From assembly GCF_019145355.1 (NCBI RefSeq), contig NZ_JAHSTY010000002.1, positions 1,364,001 through 1,428,000 of the forward strand: a DNA stretch of 64,000 nucleotides, in the 5' to 3' direction. The notes below the pieces were generated by a model that was not told the DNA's origin, ran no database searches, and worked only from the letters and a program-made list of their open reading frames with translations. Numbering within the stretch: the stretch's first letter is position 1; every line of letters begins with the position of its first letter. Source of the stretch: Pseudomonas azadiae. GTDB taxonomy: Bacteria > Pseudomonadota > Gammaproteobacteria > Pseudomonadales > Pseudomonadaceae. The position numbers and the translations under genes were made by a program. Positions 1 through 9,314 of this stretch are shown here, in pieces.

Positions 1-120
1 CTGTCACTCCGATCCGTTAAGCTGCCCTATGCTTACCTGCGAATCAGAGCTGACGGTCTCCCCGCAAGGGGATAACACGCGACGCTTCCATCAATAACAA
101 GCCCAAGCGGAGTACCACAG

Positions 121-3100
121 ATGGCGTTCTTCACCGCAGCCAGCAAGGCCGACTTCCAGCACCAACTGCAAGCGGCACTGGCGCAGCACATCAGTGAACA
201 GGCACTGCCACAAGTGGCGCTGTTCGCTGAGCAATTCTTCGGCATTATTTCCCTGGATGAACTGACCCAGCGTCGCCTGTCCGACCTGGCCGGTTGCACC
301 CTGTCTGCCTGGCGCCTGCTTGAGCGCTTTGACCACACCCAACCGCAAGTGCGGGTCTACAACCCCGATTATGAACGTCATGGCTGGCAATCGACCCACA
401 CCGCGGTCGAAGTGCTGCACCACGACCTGCCATTCCTGGTGGATTCGGTCCGTACCGAGCTGAACCGCCGTGGCTACAGCATCCACACCCTGCAGACCAC
501 CGTGCTCAGTACGCGTCGTGGCGGCAGGGGCGAACTGCTGGAAATTCTGCCCAAGGGCACCCAGGGCGAAGGCATCCAGCAAGAATCGCTGATGTACCTG
601 GAAATCGACCGTTGCGCCAACGCCGCCGAACTGAACGTGCTGAGCAAAGAGCTTGAGCAGGTGTTGGGCGAAGTGCGCGTGGCCGTGGCCGATTTCGAAC
701 CGATGAAAGCCAAGGTCCAGGACCTGCTCGCCGGTATCGACGCCAGCCCGTTCAGCATCGACGGCGAAGAAAAAGCCGAGATCAAGAACTTCCTCGAATG
801 GCTGGTGGGCAACCACTTCACCTTCCTCGGCTATGAGGAGTTCGTGGTACGTGACGAGGCGGACGGCGGTCATCTCGAATATGACGCCAGCTCGTTCCTC
901 GGTCTGACCAAGTTGCTGCGCGCCGGCCTCACCGCCGATGACCTGCGCATCGAAGACTACGCCGTGGCCTACCTGCGCGAGCCGACCGTGCTGTCGTTTG
1001 CCAAGGCCGCGCACCCGAGCCGCGTGCACCGGCCGGCTTACCCGGACTACGTGTCGATCCGTGAGATCAGCGCCGACGGCAAGGTCATCAAGGAACACCG
1101 TTTCATGGGCCTGTACACTTCCTCGGTGTACGGCGAAAGCGTGCGGGTGATTCCTTACATCCGCCGCAAGGTCGCCGAAATCGAACGCCGCTCCGGCTTC
1201 CAGGCCAAGGCTCACCTGGGCAAAGAGTTGGCTCAAGTGGTTGAAGTGCTGCCGCGCGATGACCTGTTCCAGACCCCGGTCGATGAGCTGTTCAGCACCG
1301 TGATGTCGATCGTGCAGATCCAGGAACGCAACAAGATCCGCGTGTTCCTGCGCAAAGACCCGTACGGACGTTTCTGCTACTGCCTGGCCTATGTGCCACG
1401 CGACATCTACTCCACTGAAGTGCGCCAGAAGATCCAGCAAGTGCTGATGGATCGCCTGAAAGCCTCGGATTGCGAATTCTGGACCTTCTTCTCTGAGTCC
1501 GTACTGGCCCGTGTGCAACTGATTCTGCGGGTCGACCCGAAGAACCGCCTGGACATCGACCCGCTGCAACTGGAAAAAGAGGTGGTGCAGGCCTGCCGTA
1601 GCTGGCAGGACGACTACGCCAGCCTGGTGGTGGAAAGTTTCGGCGAAGCCCACGGCACCAATGTGCTGGCGGATTTCCCCAAAGGCTTCCCGGCCGGCTA
1701 CCGCGAGCGGTTTGCCGCGCATTCGGCCGTGGTCGATATGCAGCACCTCAACAGCCTGACCGAAGCCAACCCGCTGGTGATGAGCTTCTATCAGCCGCTG
1801 GGCCAGGTCTCCGGCCAGCGCGAGCTGCATTGCAAGCTCTACCATGCGGACACCCCGCTGGCGTTGTCCGACGTGCTGCCGATCCTGGAAAACCTCGGCC
1901 TGCGCGTGCTGGGTGAATTCCCTTACCGCCTGCGGCATGCCAATGGCCGTGAGTTCTGGATCCATGACTTCGCGTTCATCGCCGCCGAAGGCGTGAACCT
2001 GGATATCCAGCAGCTCAACGACACCCTGCAGGATGCCTTCGTGCACATCGTGCATGGCGACGCCGAGAATGATGCGTTCAACCGCCTGGTATTGACCGCC
2101 GGCCTGCCTTGGCGCGATGTGGCCTTGCTGCGTGCCTACGCCCGTTACCTGAAGCAGATCCGCCTGGGCTTCGACCTGGGTTACATCGCCAGCACCCTGA
2201 ACAACCACACCGACATCGCCCGCGAGTTGACCCGGTTGTTCAAGACCCGCTTCTACCTGGCGCGCAAGCTCACCGCCGACGACCTGGAAGACAAGCAGCA
2301 ACGCCTGGAACAAGCGATCCTCACCGCGCTGGACGACGTCCAGGTGCTCAACGAAGACCGCATCCTGCGTCGCTACCTGGACCTGATCAAGGCGACCCTG
2401 CGCACCAACTTCTACCAGACCGACGCCAACGGCCAGAACAAGTCGTACTTCAGCTTCAAGTTCAACCCGCACGCGATCCCCGAGCTGCCCAAGCCGGTGC
2501 CGAAGTTTGAAATCTTCGTGTACTCGCCGCGCGTCGAAGGCGTGCACCTGCGCTTTGGCAACGTGGCCCGCGGCGGCCTGCGCTGGTCCGACCGTGAAGA
2601 AGACTTCCGTACCGAAGTGCTCGGCCTGGTAAAAGCCCAGCAAGTGAAGAACTCGGTCATCGTGCCCGTGGGCGCCAAAGGCGGCTTCCTGCCGCGTCGC
2701 CTGCCATTGGGCGGCAGCCGTGACGAGATCGCGGCCGAGGGCATCGCCTGCTACCGCATCTTCATTTCCGGCCTGCTGGACATCACCGACAACCTGAAAG
2801 ACGGCGCCCTGGTGCCGCCGGCCAACGTCGTGCGGCATGACGACGATGACCCGTACCTGGTGGTGGCGGCGGACAAGGGCACTGCGACCTTCTCCGACAT
2901 CGCCAACGGTATCGCCATCGACTACGGCTTCTGGCTGGGCGATGCGTTCGCTTCCGGTGGTTCCGCCGGTTACGACCACAAGAAAATGGGCATCACCGCC
3001 AAGGGCGCGTGGGTCGGTGTGCAGCGTCACTTCCGTGAGCGCGGCATCAACGTGCAGGAAGACAGCATCACCGTGGTGGGCGTCGGCGACATGGCCGGCG

Positions 3101-4980
3101 ACGTGTTCGGTAACGGCTTGCTCATGTCCGACAAGCTGCAACTGGTTGCAGCCTTCAACCACATGCACATCTTCATCGACCCGAACCCGAACCCGGCGAC
3201 CAGCTTCGTCGAGCGTCAGCGCCTGTTCGACTTGCCGCGCTCGGCCTGGACCGACTACGACACCAGCATCATGTCCGAAGGCGGCGGTATCTTCTCGCGC
3301 AGCGCCAAAAGCATCGCCATCTCGCCACAGATGAAAGAACGCTTCGACATCAAGGCCGACAAGCTGACCCCGACCGAACTGCTGAACGCCTTGCTCAAGG
3401 CGCCGGTGGACCTGTTGTGGAACGGCGGCATCGGCACCTACGTCAAGGCCAGCACCGAGAGCCACGCCGACGTGGGCGACAAGGCCAACGACGCGCTGCG
3501 CGTCAACGGCAACGAGCTGCGCTGCAAGGTAGTGGGCGAGGGCGGCAACCTCGGCATGACCCAACTGGGTCGTGTGGAGTTCGGCCTCAATGGCGGCGGT
3601 TCCAACACCGACTTCATCGACAACGCCGGCGGCGTGGACTGCTCCGACCACGAAGTGAACATCAAGATCCTGCTCAACGAAGTGGTGCAGGCCGGTGACA
3701 TGACCGACAAGCAACGCAACCAGTTGCTGGCGAGCATGACCGACGAAGTCGGCCACCTGGTGTTGGGCAACAACTACAAGCAGACCCAGGCCCTGTCCCT
3801 GTCGGCGCGCCGTGCCTACGAGCGTGCCGCCGAGTACAAGCGCCTGATGAGCGACCTGGAAGGCCGTGGCAAGCTGGACCGCGCCATCGAGTACCTGCCG
3901 ACCGAGGAGCAGCTCGTCGAGCGCGCCGCGAATGGCAAGGGCCTGACCCGTCCGGAGCTGTCGGTGCTGATTTCCTACAGCAAGATCGACCTCAAGGAAG
4001 CGCTGCTCAAGTCCCAGGTGCCGGATGACGAGTACCTGACCCGTGACATGGAAACCGCGTTCCCGCCAAGCCTGGTGGCCAAGTTTGGCGAAGCCATGCG
4101 CCGTCACCGCCTCAAGCGCGAGATCGTCAGCACCCAGATCGCCAACGACCTGGTCAACCACATGGGCATCACCTTTGTTCAACGACTCAAAGAGTCGACC
4201 GGCATGAGCCCGGCGAACGTGGCGGGCGCTTATGTGATCGTGCGCGACATCTTCCATCTCCCGCACTGGTTCCGTCAGATCGAAGCCCTGGATCACCAGG
4301 TCTCGGCCGACGTGCAATTGCAGTTGATGGACGAGCTGATGCGCCTGGGCCGTCGCGCCACGCGCTGGTTCCTGCGCAGCCGTCGCAACGAGCAGGACGC
4401 TGGCCGTGACACCGCGCACTTCGGTCCGCACCTGGCGGCGTTGGGCCTCAAGCTCGACGAACTGCTGGAAGGCCCGACCCGTGAAGGCTGGCAGACCCGC
4501 TACCAGGCCTACACCGAAGCCGGCGTGCCGGAGTTGTTGGCGCGCATGGTGGCAGGCACCACGCACCTGTACACCTTGCTGCCGATCATCGAAGCCGCCG
4601 ACGTCACCGGGCATGATGCCGCCGAAGTGGCCAAGGCCTACTTCGCCGTCGGCAGCGCGCTGGACTTGCCGTGGTACCTGCAGCAGATCAGCGATCTGCC
4701 GGTGGCCAACAACTGGCAGGCCCAGGCCCGTGAAGCCTTCCGCGACGATGTGGATTGGCAGCAGCGGGCGATTACCATCTCGGTTCTGCAAATGGCCGAT
4801 GCGCCACAAGACATGGAAGCCCGCGTGGCCCTGTGGCTTGAGCAGCACCAGGACATGGCCGATCGCTGGCGCGCAATGATGGTGGAAATCCGTGCCGCCG
4901 TGGGTACGGACTACGCCATGTACGCGGTGGCCAACCGTGAGTTGCTGGACTTGGCGTTGAGTGGTCAGTCGGTGCTGTAA
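121..4980 (+). CDS. gdhB: NAD-specific glutamate dehydrogenase, 180-kDa class
   Basis: A 1619-residue protein that oxidatively deaminates L-glutamate to 2-oxoglutarate and ammonia with NAD. It feeds glutamate-family amino acids into the TCA cycle in the cytoplasm. The length matches the large Pseudomonas NAD-GDH family of about 1620 residues. The long N-terminal region (about 1-700) carries the ACT-like regulatory segments of this class. The catalytic core follows, with GAKGGF near residue 850 and a nucleotide-binding GDMAGDVFGNG near 990, then a C-terminal helical region. The ATG follows a GCGGAG ribosome-binding site at about 109-114. It stands alone, closed by a strong terminator. A complete antisense reading frame lies under it but is a GC-bias shadow. 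Confidence 0.96.
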   Translation: MAFFTAASKADFQHQLQAALAQHISEQALPQVALFAEQFFGIISLDELTQRRLSDLAGCTLSAWRLLERFDHTQPQVRVYNPDYERHGWQSTHTAVEVLHHDLPFLVDSVRTELNRRGYSIHTLQTTVLSTRRGGRGELLEILPKGTQGEGIQQESLMYLEIDRCANAAELNVLSKELEQVLGEVRVAVADFEPMKAKVQDLLAGIDASPFSIDGEEKAEIKNFLEWLVGNHFTFLGYEEFVVRDEADGGHLEYDASSFLGLTKLLRAGLTADDLRIEDYAVAYLREPTVLSFAKAAHPSRVHRPAYPDYVSIREISADGKVIKEHRFMGLYTSSVYGESVRVIPYIRRKVAEIERRSGFQAKAHLGKELAQVVEVLPRDDLFQTPVDELFSTVMSIVQIQERNKIRVFLRKDPYGRFCYCLAYVPRDIYSTEVRQKIQQVLMDRLKASDCEFWTFFSESVLARVQLILRVDPKNRLDIDPLQLEKEVVQACRSWQDDYASLVVESFGEAHGTNVLADFPKGFPAGYRERFAAHSAVVDMQHLNSLTEANPLVMSFYQPLGQVSGQRELHCKLYHADTPLALSDVLPILENLGLRVLGEFPYRLRHANGREFWIHDFAFIAAEGVNLDIQQLNDTLQDAFVHIVHGDAENDAFNRLVLTAGLPWRDVALLRAYARYLKQIRLGFDLGYIASTLNNHTDIARELTRLFKTRFYLARKLTADDLEDKQQRLEQAILTALDDVQVLNEDRILRRYLDLIKATLRTNFYQTDANGQNKSYFSFKFNPHAIPELPKPVPKFEIFVYSPRVEGVHLRFGNVARGGLRWSDREEDFRTEVLGLVKAQQVKNSVIVPVGAKGGFLPRRLPLGGSRDEIAAEGIACYRIFISGLLDITDNLKDGALVPPANVVRHDDDDPYLVVAADKGTATFSDIANGIAIDYGFWLGDAFASGGSAGYDHKKMGITAKGAWVGVQRHFRERGINVQEDSITVVGVGDMAGDVFGNGLLMSDKLQLVAAFNHMHIFIDPNPNPATSFVERQRLFDLPRSAWTDYDTSIMSEGGGIFSRSAKSIAISPQMKERFDIKADKLTPTELLNALLKAPVDLLWNGGIGTYVKASTESHADVGDKANDALRVNGNELRCKVVGEGGNLGMTQLGRVEFGLNGGGSNTDFIDNAGGVDCSDHEVNIKILLNEVVQAGDMTDKQRNQLLASMTDEVGHLVLGNNYKQTQALSLSARRAYERAAEYKRLMSDLEGRGKLDRAIEYLPTEEQLVERAANGKGLTRPELSVLISYSKIDLKEALLKSQVPDDEYLTRDMETAFPPSLVAKFGEAMRRHRLKREIVSTQIANDLVNHMGITFVQRLKESTGMSPANVAGAYVIVRDIFHLPHWFRQIEALDHQVSADVQLQLMDELMRLGRRATRWFLRSRRNEQDAGRDTAHFGPHLAALGLKLDELLEGPTREGWQTRYQAYTEAGVPELLARMVAGTTHLYTLLPIIEAADVTGHDAAEVAKAYFAVGSALDLPWYLQQISDLPVANNWQAQAREAFRDDVDWQQRAITISVLQMADAPQDMEARVALWLEQHQDMADRWRAMMVEIRAAVGTDYAMYAVANRELLDLALSGQSVL

Positions 4981-5004
4981 TGCAGGTGCCGGCGTAACAA
5001 AAAG

Positions 5005-5038
5005 AATCCCCGAATCTTACGATTCGGGGATTTTTTTT
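5005..5038. terminator. Bidirectional intrinsic terminator between gdhB and the Sel1-like gene
   Basis: A perfect stem, ATCCCCGAATC paired with GATTCGGGGAT around a TTAC loop, is followed by eight T on the plus strand. On the minus strand it is followed by a T-run from the AAAAAG before the stem. It therefore suits both converging genes, gdhB and the 5074-6117 gene. Confidence 0.93.
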
Positions 5039-5073
5039 GCGGTGGCCAAATCAACGGCTAAATGATTGAACGG

Positions 5074-6117
5074 TCAATTGGCGGTGCCTGGAATGATCAA
5101 TTCTTCGAGGCGATAGAACGGACCGACTTGTTTTTCGGCAAGCTGGCGATCGGTCGCATCCGACCTTTCCCGATCCGTGTCCGTCATGCGCGTTTGGATG
5201 AAGTGGACGTCCGCCGCCAGGGTCGAGGCCTGAGGGGTGTTTTTGAGTACAAATTTCAACAGGGCGTGAGCGACACCGAGGTCCCTTGCCAGGCCATAGG
5301 TGTGCGGTATCTGGTGTCCGTCCTCGTATTGGCCAGGTGAGAGTTGTCGACTGCGGGGCATATTGGCGAGTGCGTAGCCATATTCCAGCATTGCGTCTAC
5401 CTGTCCCACCCACGCCAATTTAGCAAGGCGTTCCTGTTTTTCGCGGACGCTGGCAGTCGAATCAGCAGAAAACACCCGCGCGTACAAAGCCAATGGCAGA
5501 CCGGCGTCGGCGGACTCTTGCAAGAGTTCTTCGATTCTCGCTGTGCGTAGCGCTGCGTTCTCGATGATTCCAGGGGCTCGTTGGTAGAGCTGGGCGAGTT
5601 TGAACTTGGCCAGGCCCGAGCCCGAGCCTTCGGTGGCGGCCTGCTGAAGGTACATTACATCGTCAGTGATGAGGTACATGTAGTAACCGGCCAACGAAGG
5701 CTCTACGACGCCTTGATTGAGCAGGTCTTTAGCCTTTTCTATGGATTCGGTATCGCCCAACTGTATGAGTGCAGGAATGTAGTTGCGATCTGCCGCGAGC
5801 TTGAGCCATCTTTTTGTATCGTCGCTTGCGCGGGAGGCCAACCTGCCGTCAGGCGTGTACCAGATGCCGTCACGTTGGGCACTGCAGGTGGCCATGGCGA
5901 ACGCGGACCAACCGGATCCTGCTGCGGCCCCTATGCTCAGGTAGTGCTCCGCTTCTTCAAATCTATTGAGTACAAATAGATTTGCTCCAGTTTCCGATGC
6001 CGCATTGTTCAGCGCATCCAATGAGGTCTGCACTTGCGGAGCCAGCGATTGCCGGTTCTCGTTCATCAGGGAAAGCAGTTCGAACAACTCAGGTATTACC
6101 TTTGAATCCTTGCTCAT
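5074..6117 (-). CDS. Sel1/TPR-like repeat protein, function unknown
   Basis: A 347-residue soluble protein with no signal peptide or membrane segment. Its middle part shows degenerate helical repeats of the Sel1 type, with Ala/Gly-rich helix turns such as AAADRNYIPALIQLGD, ATEGSGSGLAKFKLAQLY and SADAGLPLALYARVF. Such repeats form protein-protein interaction scaffolds, so a binding role is inferred; no catalytic motif is seen. The ATG at 6117 has an AGGAA ribosome-binding site seven bases upstream. It converges on gdhB and shares its terminator. Base composition looks less GC-rich than the neighbours and no gene around it suggests a pathway, so it may be a strain-variable accessory gene. The specific function is not recognised. 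Confidence 0.7.
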   Translation of the reverse strand: MSKDSKVIPELFELLSLMNENRQSLAPQVQTSLDALNNAASETGANLFVLNRFEEAEHYLSIGAAAGSGWSAFAMATCSAQRDGIWYTPDGRLASRASDDTKRWLKLAADRNYIPALIQLGDTESIEKAKDLLNQGVVEPSLAGYYMYLITDDVMYLQQAATEGSGSGLAKFKLAQLYQRAPGIIENAALRTARIEELLQESADAGLPLALYARVFSADSTASVREKQERLAKLAWVGQVDAMLEYGYALANMPRSRQLSPGQYEDGHQIPHTYGLARDLGVAHALLKFVLKNTPQASTLAADVHFIQTRMTDTDRERSDATDRQLAEKQVGPFYRLEELIIPGTAN

Positions 6118-6201
6118 GATTGATTCCTATAAACGCACTCAAGTCGTGCGAGTACAGAATGTGGCAATGCATGAGATCGCTGGCGCTACATAACTACGAC
6201 A

Positions 6202-6900
6202 TCAAAGGTCAGCCCTGTTGCCTGGCAACAGCTTCGCTTCCAGGTGATCAAGATGCCGGGTCATCAGGCTTACCGCCGCACCCACATCGCGCTGTTCAAT
6301 CGCCTCGACAATCGCCACATGCTCCTGCCACGCGCAGTACGTGCAGGCTTGCGCCTCATACTGAGCAATGATCAGCGAGGTCAGCGGCACCAGGCTGTTG
6401 AGGAACTGCGCCAACGGCGCGTTGCCGGCCATCTGCGCCAGTTGCAGATGAAACTCCCCGGATAAACGGATCGCCGGCCCGCGTTGGTCGCGCTCAATAC
6501 ACTCACGCTCGCGGGCGATCACGTCGCGCAGTTGGCGCACCTGCTGGGGCGTTGCCTGGGCACAGGCCAATTGCACCACGGTGATCTCGGTCAGGCGTCG
6601 TGCTTCGAGGATCTGCCGGGTTTGCTGGGCATCCGGCGCAGCCACCTGAGCGCGTTGGTTGGGGCGCAGGATGACCACCTGCTGGTGCGACAGCTTTGCC
6701 AGAACGCGGCGGATCACGCTGCGGCTCACGCCAAAGGTTTCGCCCAGGCTCTCTTCGGTAAAACGACTGGCCGGGGCGATGCGTTGTTCCAGAATGGCGT
6801 CGAACAGGCGTGGGTAGATATCGTCCACTGAAGGCTTTTTACCGGCGATCAGGCGCAGGGCAGGGAAGATCGGGTCGCGTTGCAGTGCATGAGCGGTCAT
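6202..6900 (-). CDS. GntR-family transcriptional regulator (FCD type)
   Basis: A 232-residue DNA-binding regulator. An N-terminal winged helix-turn-helix (about 25-90, including EESLGETFGVSRSVIRRVLAKL) precedes an all-helical FCD ligand-binding domain. That domain has the metal or carboxylate-binding style of histidines (GEFHLQLAQMAGN, MTRHLDHLEAKLL). The ATG at 6900 is preferred over an upstream TTG because GGAGA lies about eight bases before it. It follows the second GntR gene by 16 bases on the same strand, and a dicarboxylate transporter lies upstream of both. The three probably form a carboxylate-responsive module. The effector is unknown. Confidence 0.85.
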   Translation of the reverse strand: MTAHALQRDPIFPALRLIAGKKPSVDDIYPRLFDAILEQRIAPASRFTEESLGETFGVSRSVIRRVLAKLSHQQVVILRPNQRAQVAAPDAQQTRQILEARRLTEITVVQLACAQATPQQVRQLRDVIARERECIERDQRGPAIRLSGEFHLQLAQMAGNAPLAQFLNSLVPLTSLIIAQYEAQACTYCAWQEHVAIVEAIEQRDVGAAVSLMTRHLDHLEAKLLPGNRADL

Positions 6901-6916
6901 GGCCAATCTCCAAAAA

Positions 6917-7618
6917 TCAGCTGCCCAGATGGTCGTCCGGGATGTTCAGGGCAATGCCCATGCGCAGGCCTTCCTGGAGGATATGCCGGCGCATTTCGGC
7001 ACTGGCCAGGGCGCTGTTCTTGTTGCGGATGGCGCGCACCACGGCTTCGTTTTCCTGCAGGCGTTCGGCCAGATGTTCCGGCGAGTTGCGCAGCATCTGG
7101 GCGCTTTGCTTGAGGGCATTGCTGGTCTGCTGCACCACGTTCTGGAAGATCGGGTTGGACGTGAGGGCAAACAGTTCTTCGTGAAAACCGATGTAGGCAT
7201 TCATGCCGGCTTCGGCGTCGCCTGCGTCGAGGGCTTCGCGCATGTCCATCAGCGTCAGGCGCAGTTGGCCGACTTCCTTGCTGCTGATGGACTGGGCCAC
7301 CAGGCCGACGATGAAGGGTTCGAGGGTGTAGCGCAGTTGCAGGATATCTTCCAGGCTGGCGTGCGCTACTGCGTCGCTCGATGGCGGCCCGCTGATGCTG
7401 GTTTCAAGTACCACCACGCCTTTGCCGGGCATGGAGCGCACCAGGCCGAGGGTTTCCAGCACGATCACCGCTTCGCGCAGGCTGGGGCGGCTGATGCCCA
7501 GCTGTTCGGCCAGTTCACGCTGGCCGGGGAGCATTTCGCCCCGGCGCCACTGGCCCCGCGCGAGGGCGGCGCGCAGCTTTTCTACCACTGAATTGACGAC
7601 GGTTGAGGTGCTGATCAC
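6917..7618 (-). CDS. FadR/GntR-family transcriptional regulator
   Basis: A 233-residue regulator with an N-terminal winged HTH of the FadR subfamily. LPGQRELAEQLGISRPSLRE is the recognition region, followed by the wing RSMPGKGVVV. A C-terminal FCD domain contains IGFHEELFALTSNP and RRHILQEGL. The GTG at 7618 is chosen because AAGGAG lies eight bases before it; an upstream GTG at 7645 has no such site. A REP pair separates it from the DctA-type transporter gene upstream on the same strand. FadR-subfamily proteins bind TGGTnnnACCA-like operators, and two such motifs lie in front of the transporter. Control of that transporter is therefore likely but inferred. Confidence 0.87.
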   Translation of the reverse strand: MISTSTVVNSVVEKLRAALARGQWRRGEMLPGQRELAEQLGISRPSLREAVIVLETLGLVRSMPGKGVVVLETSISGPPSSDAVAHASLEDILQLRYTLEPFIVGLVAQSISSKEVGQLRLTLMDMREALDAGDAEAGMNAYIGFHEELFALTSNPIFQNVVQQTSNALKQSAQMLRNSPEHLAERLQENEAVVRAIRNKNSALASAEMRRHILQEGLRMGIALNIPDDHLGS

Positions 7619-7654
7619 GTCGATGTCTCCTTCTGTTGCGAACACAAAACCCAG

Positions 7655-7746
7655 TGTGGGAGCTGGCTTGCCTGCGATAGCGGTGTATCAGGCACAGTTG
7701 TGTCGGCTGACCCACCCCTATCGCAGGCAAGCCAGCTCCCACATTT
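7655..7746. repeat. REP pair, class I (TGGCTTGCCTGCGAT subtype)
   Basis: Two inverted copies beginning TGTGGGAGCTGGCTTGC and ending GCAAGCCAGCTCCCACA around a loop of about 40 bases. It lies between the FadR-type regulator and the transporter, where the hairpin could lower read-through or protect the upstream message. Confidence 0.93.
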
Positions 7747-7771
7747 GAACGATGTCGTCCTTGAAAGCGGG

Positions 7772-9082
7772 TTAGAACTCCTGATGCGCCGGCAACACCG
7801 GTTTCTTGGCCTGGAAGGCGTAACCTTGCTGGCCATCCAACACCTTGTTGGCGCGCTGGATATCGATGTCTTTCTCCCAGCGCGCAATGGCCACGGTGGC
7901 GACGCAGTTGCCGATCAGGTTGGTCAAGGCGCGACCGATGCCCATGAACCAATCCACCGCCAGCACCAGCACCAGGCCCACCACCGGAATCGCCGGGATG
8001 GCGGTGAGTGTCGCCGCCAGGATCACCAGCGCCGAACCGGGTATGCCGTGGGCGCCCTTGGAGGTAATCAACGACACCAGCAGAATGGTCATCAGGTCGG
8101 TCATCGACAGCGGCGTGCCGGTGGCGTTGGCGATAAAGACGATGGCCAGGGTCAGGTAGATCGAGAAACCGTCGAGGTTGAACGAATACCCGGTCGGAAT
8201 CACCAGGCCGACGGTGGAGCTGCCAATTCCCAGGTGCTCGAGTTTACGCATGACCTGCGGCAGCACGGCGTCGGAAGAGGCGGTACCCATCACGATCAGC
8301 AGCTCTTCACGCAGGTACTTGAGCAGCGGCAACATGCGCAGGCCCGACACGCGCATCACCAGGCCGAGGATCAGGCCGACGAACGCGAAGCAGGTCAGGT
8401 AGAACAAGCCCACCAGGCTGCCCAAGTGTTGCAGGGAGTCCAGCCCGTAGGTGCTGGTGGTGAAGGCGATCGCGCCGAACACGCCGATGGGCGCCAGGCG
8501 CACGATCATGCCCATGATGCGGAAAATCACGTGGCTCAGTTCATTGATCAGCCGCGTGATGCCCGAGGCCGCTTCGCCCACCAGGTTCAACGCACTGCCG
8601 AACAGCACTGAGAACAGCAGCACTTGCAGCACGTTGTTGTCGGCAAAGGCACCGATCACCGAGTTGGGGATCAGGTCCATCAGGAACTGGCTGGTGCCCT
8701 TGATGTGCTGGCCCTTGTCGGCCAGTTCATTGAGGCCCGCAGACGACAGTTGCTCCAGATGAATATTGGCGCCGGTGCCGATGCCGGTGCTGAAGGCCAT
8801 CACCAGGCCGATCACCAGGGCGATGGTGGTGAGTATTTCAAAGTAGATCACCGACTTGAGGCCGATGCGTCCGACTTTCTTCAAGTCGCCGGCGCCGGAG
8901 ATGCCGCTGACCACCACGCAGAACACGATCAGGCCGATCAGCATCTTGATCAGCTTGATAAAGCCGTCACCCAGGGGTTTGAGTTGCGAAGAGAATTCGG
9001 GAAGGGCCAGGCCGCAAATGACGCCGAGCATCAGGCCAATCACGACTTGCAGGAAAATCGAACGCGAGCACCATCTGAGCAT
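7772..9082 (-). CDS. dctA: C4-dicarboxylate:cation symporter, DctA type
   Basis: A 436-residue inner-membrane carrier of the DAACS family (DctA/GltP). It imports succinate, fumarate, malate or related acids with H+ or Na+. Multiple hydrophobic segments are present. The family signatures are visible: the serine-rich re-entrant loop MGTASSDAVLPQVMRKLE, then VIPTGYSFNLDGFSIYLT, and LLVSLITSKGAHGIPGSA near the second hairpin. Length fits the family. The ATG at 9082 has only a weak ribosome-binding site. Two GntR regulators follow on the same strand and FadR-type palindromes sit upstream, which suggests substrate-induced expression. It may be a second DctA-like paralogue, because the usual DctB/DctD two-component system is not beside it. 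The exact substrate is uncertain. Confidence 0.88.
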   Translation of the reverse strand: MLRWCSRSIFLQVVIGLMLGVICGLALPEFSSQLKPLGDGFIKLIKMLIGLIVFCVVVSGISGAGDLKKVGRIGLKSVIYFEILTTIALVIGLVMAFSTGIGTGANIHLEQLSSAGLNELADKGQHIKGTSQFLMDLIPNSVIGAFADNNVLQVLLFSVLFGSALNLVGEAASGITRLINELSHVIFRIMGMIVRLAPIGVFGAIAFTTSTYGLDSLQHLGSLVGLFYLTCFAFVGLILGLVMRVSGLRMLPLLKYLREELLIVMGTASSDAVLPQVMRKLEHLGIGSSTVGLVIPTGYSFNLDGFSIYLTLAIVFIANATGTPLSMTDLMTILLVSLITSKGAHGIPGSALVILAATLTAIPAIPVVGLVLVLAVDWFMGIGRALTNLIGNCVATVAIARWEKDIDIQRANKVLDGQQGYAFQAKKPVLPAHQEF

Positions 9083-9131
9083 GGGAGGGATCTCTATTCG
9101 GTGCCCTGGTGGTTCCAGGGCTTAATTGTTG

Positions 9132-9141
9132 TGGTCATACC
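9132..9141. promoter_or_regulatory. FadR-type operator motif, site 1
   Basis: TGGTCATACC (extended TGTGGTCATACCGGT) fits the TGGTnnnACCA pattern of FadR-subfamily repressors. It lies about 50 bases before the transporter start at 9082. Binding by the neighbouring regulator is an inference. Confidence 0.45.
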
Positions 9142-9217
9142 GGTAAGTCCAGTGCGTGGCCAGTCTAGGCCAGGTATTTTTGAAATAACAACTCATTATT
9201 TTCCGGTTGACGGATCC

Positions 9218-9229
9218 CGGTCTGACCAG
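9218..9229. promoter_or_regulatory. FadR-type operator motif, site 2
   Basis: CGGTCTGACCAG contains the perfect palindrome GGTCnGACC and resembles the TGGTCnGACCA class of FadR sites. It lies about 136 bases before the transporter start and about 85 bases before the divergent tag gene, so it could serve either. Confidence 0.4.
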
Positions 9230-9314
9230 TTGCTTGGCGAGGGCGGTGCTTGAGCGGTTGGCGGGGTGGAAAAATTTTCGCTTATCATCCATCGCTCGGC
9301 TCATGAGGTGATGG

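Noticed and set aside
91..4848. Very long open frame on the minus strand opposite gdhB
   Set aside because: It is the mirror frame of a GC-rich gene with strong third-position bias. Its translation is repetitive in His, Gln, Val and Gly with no domain.
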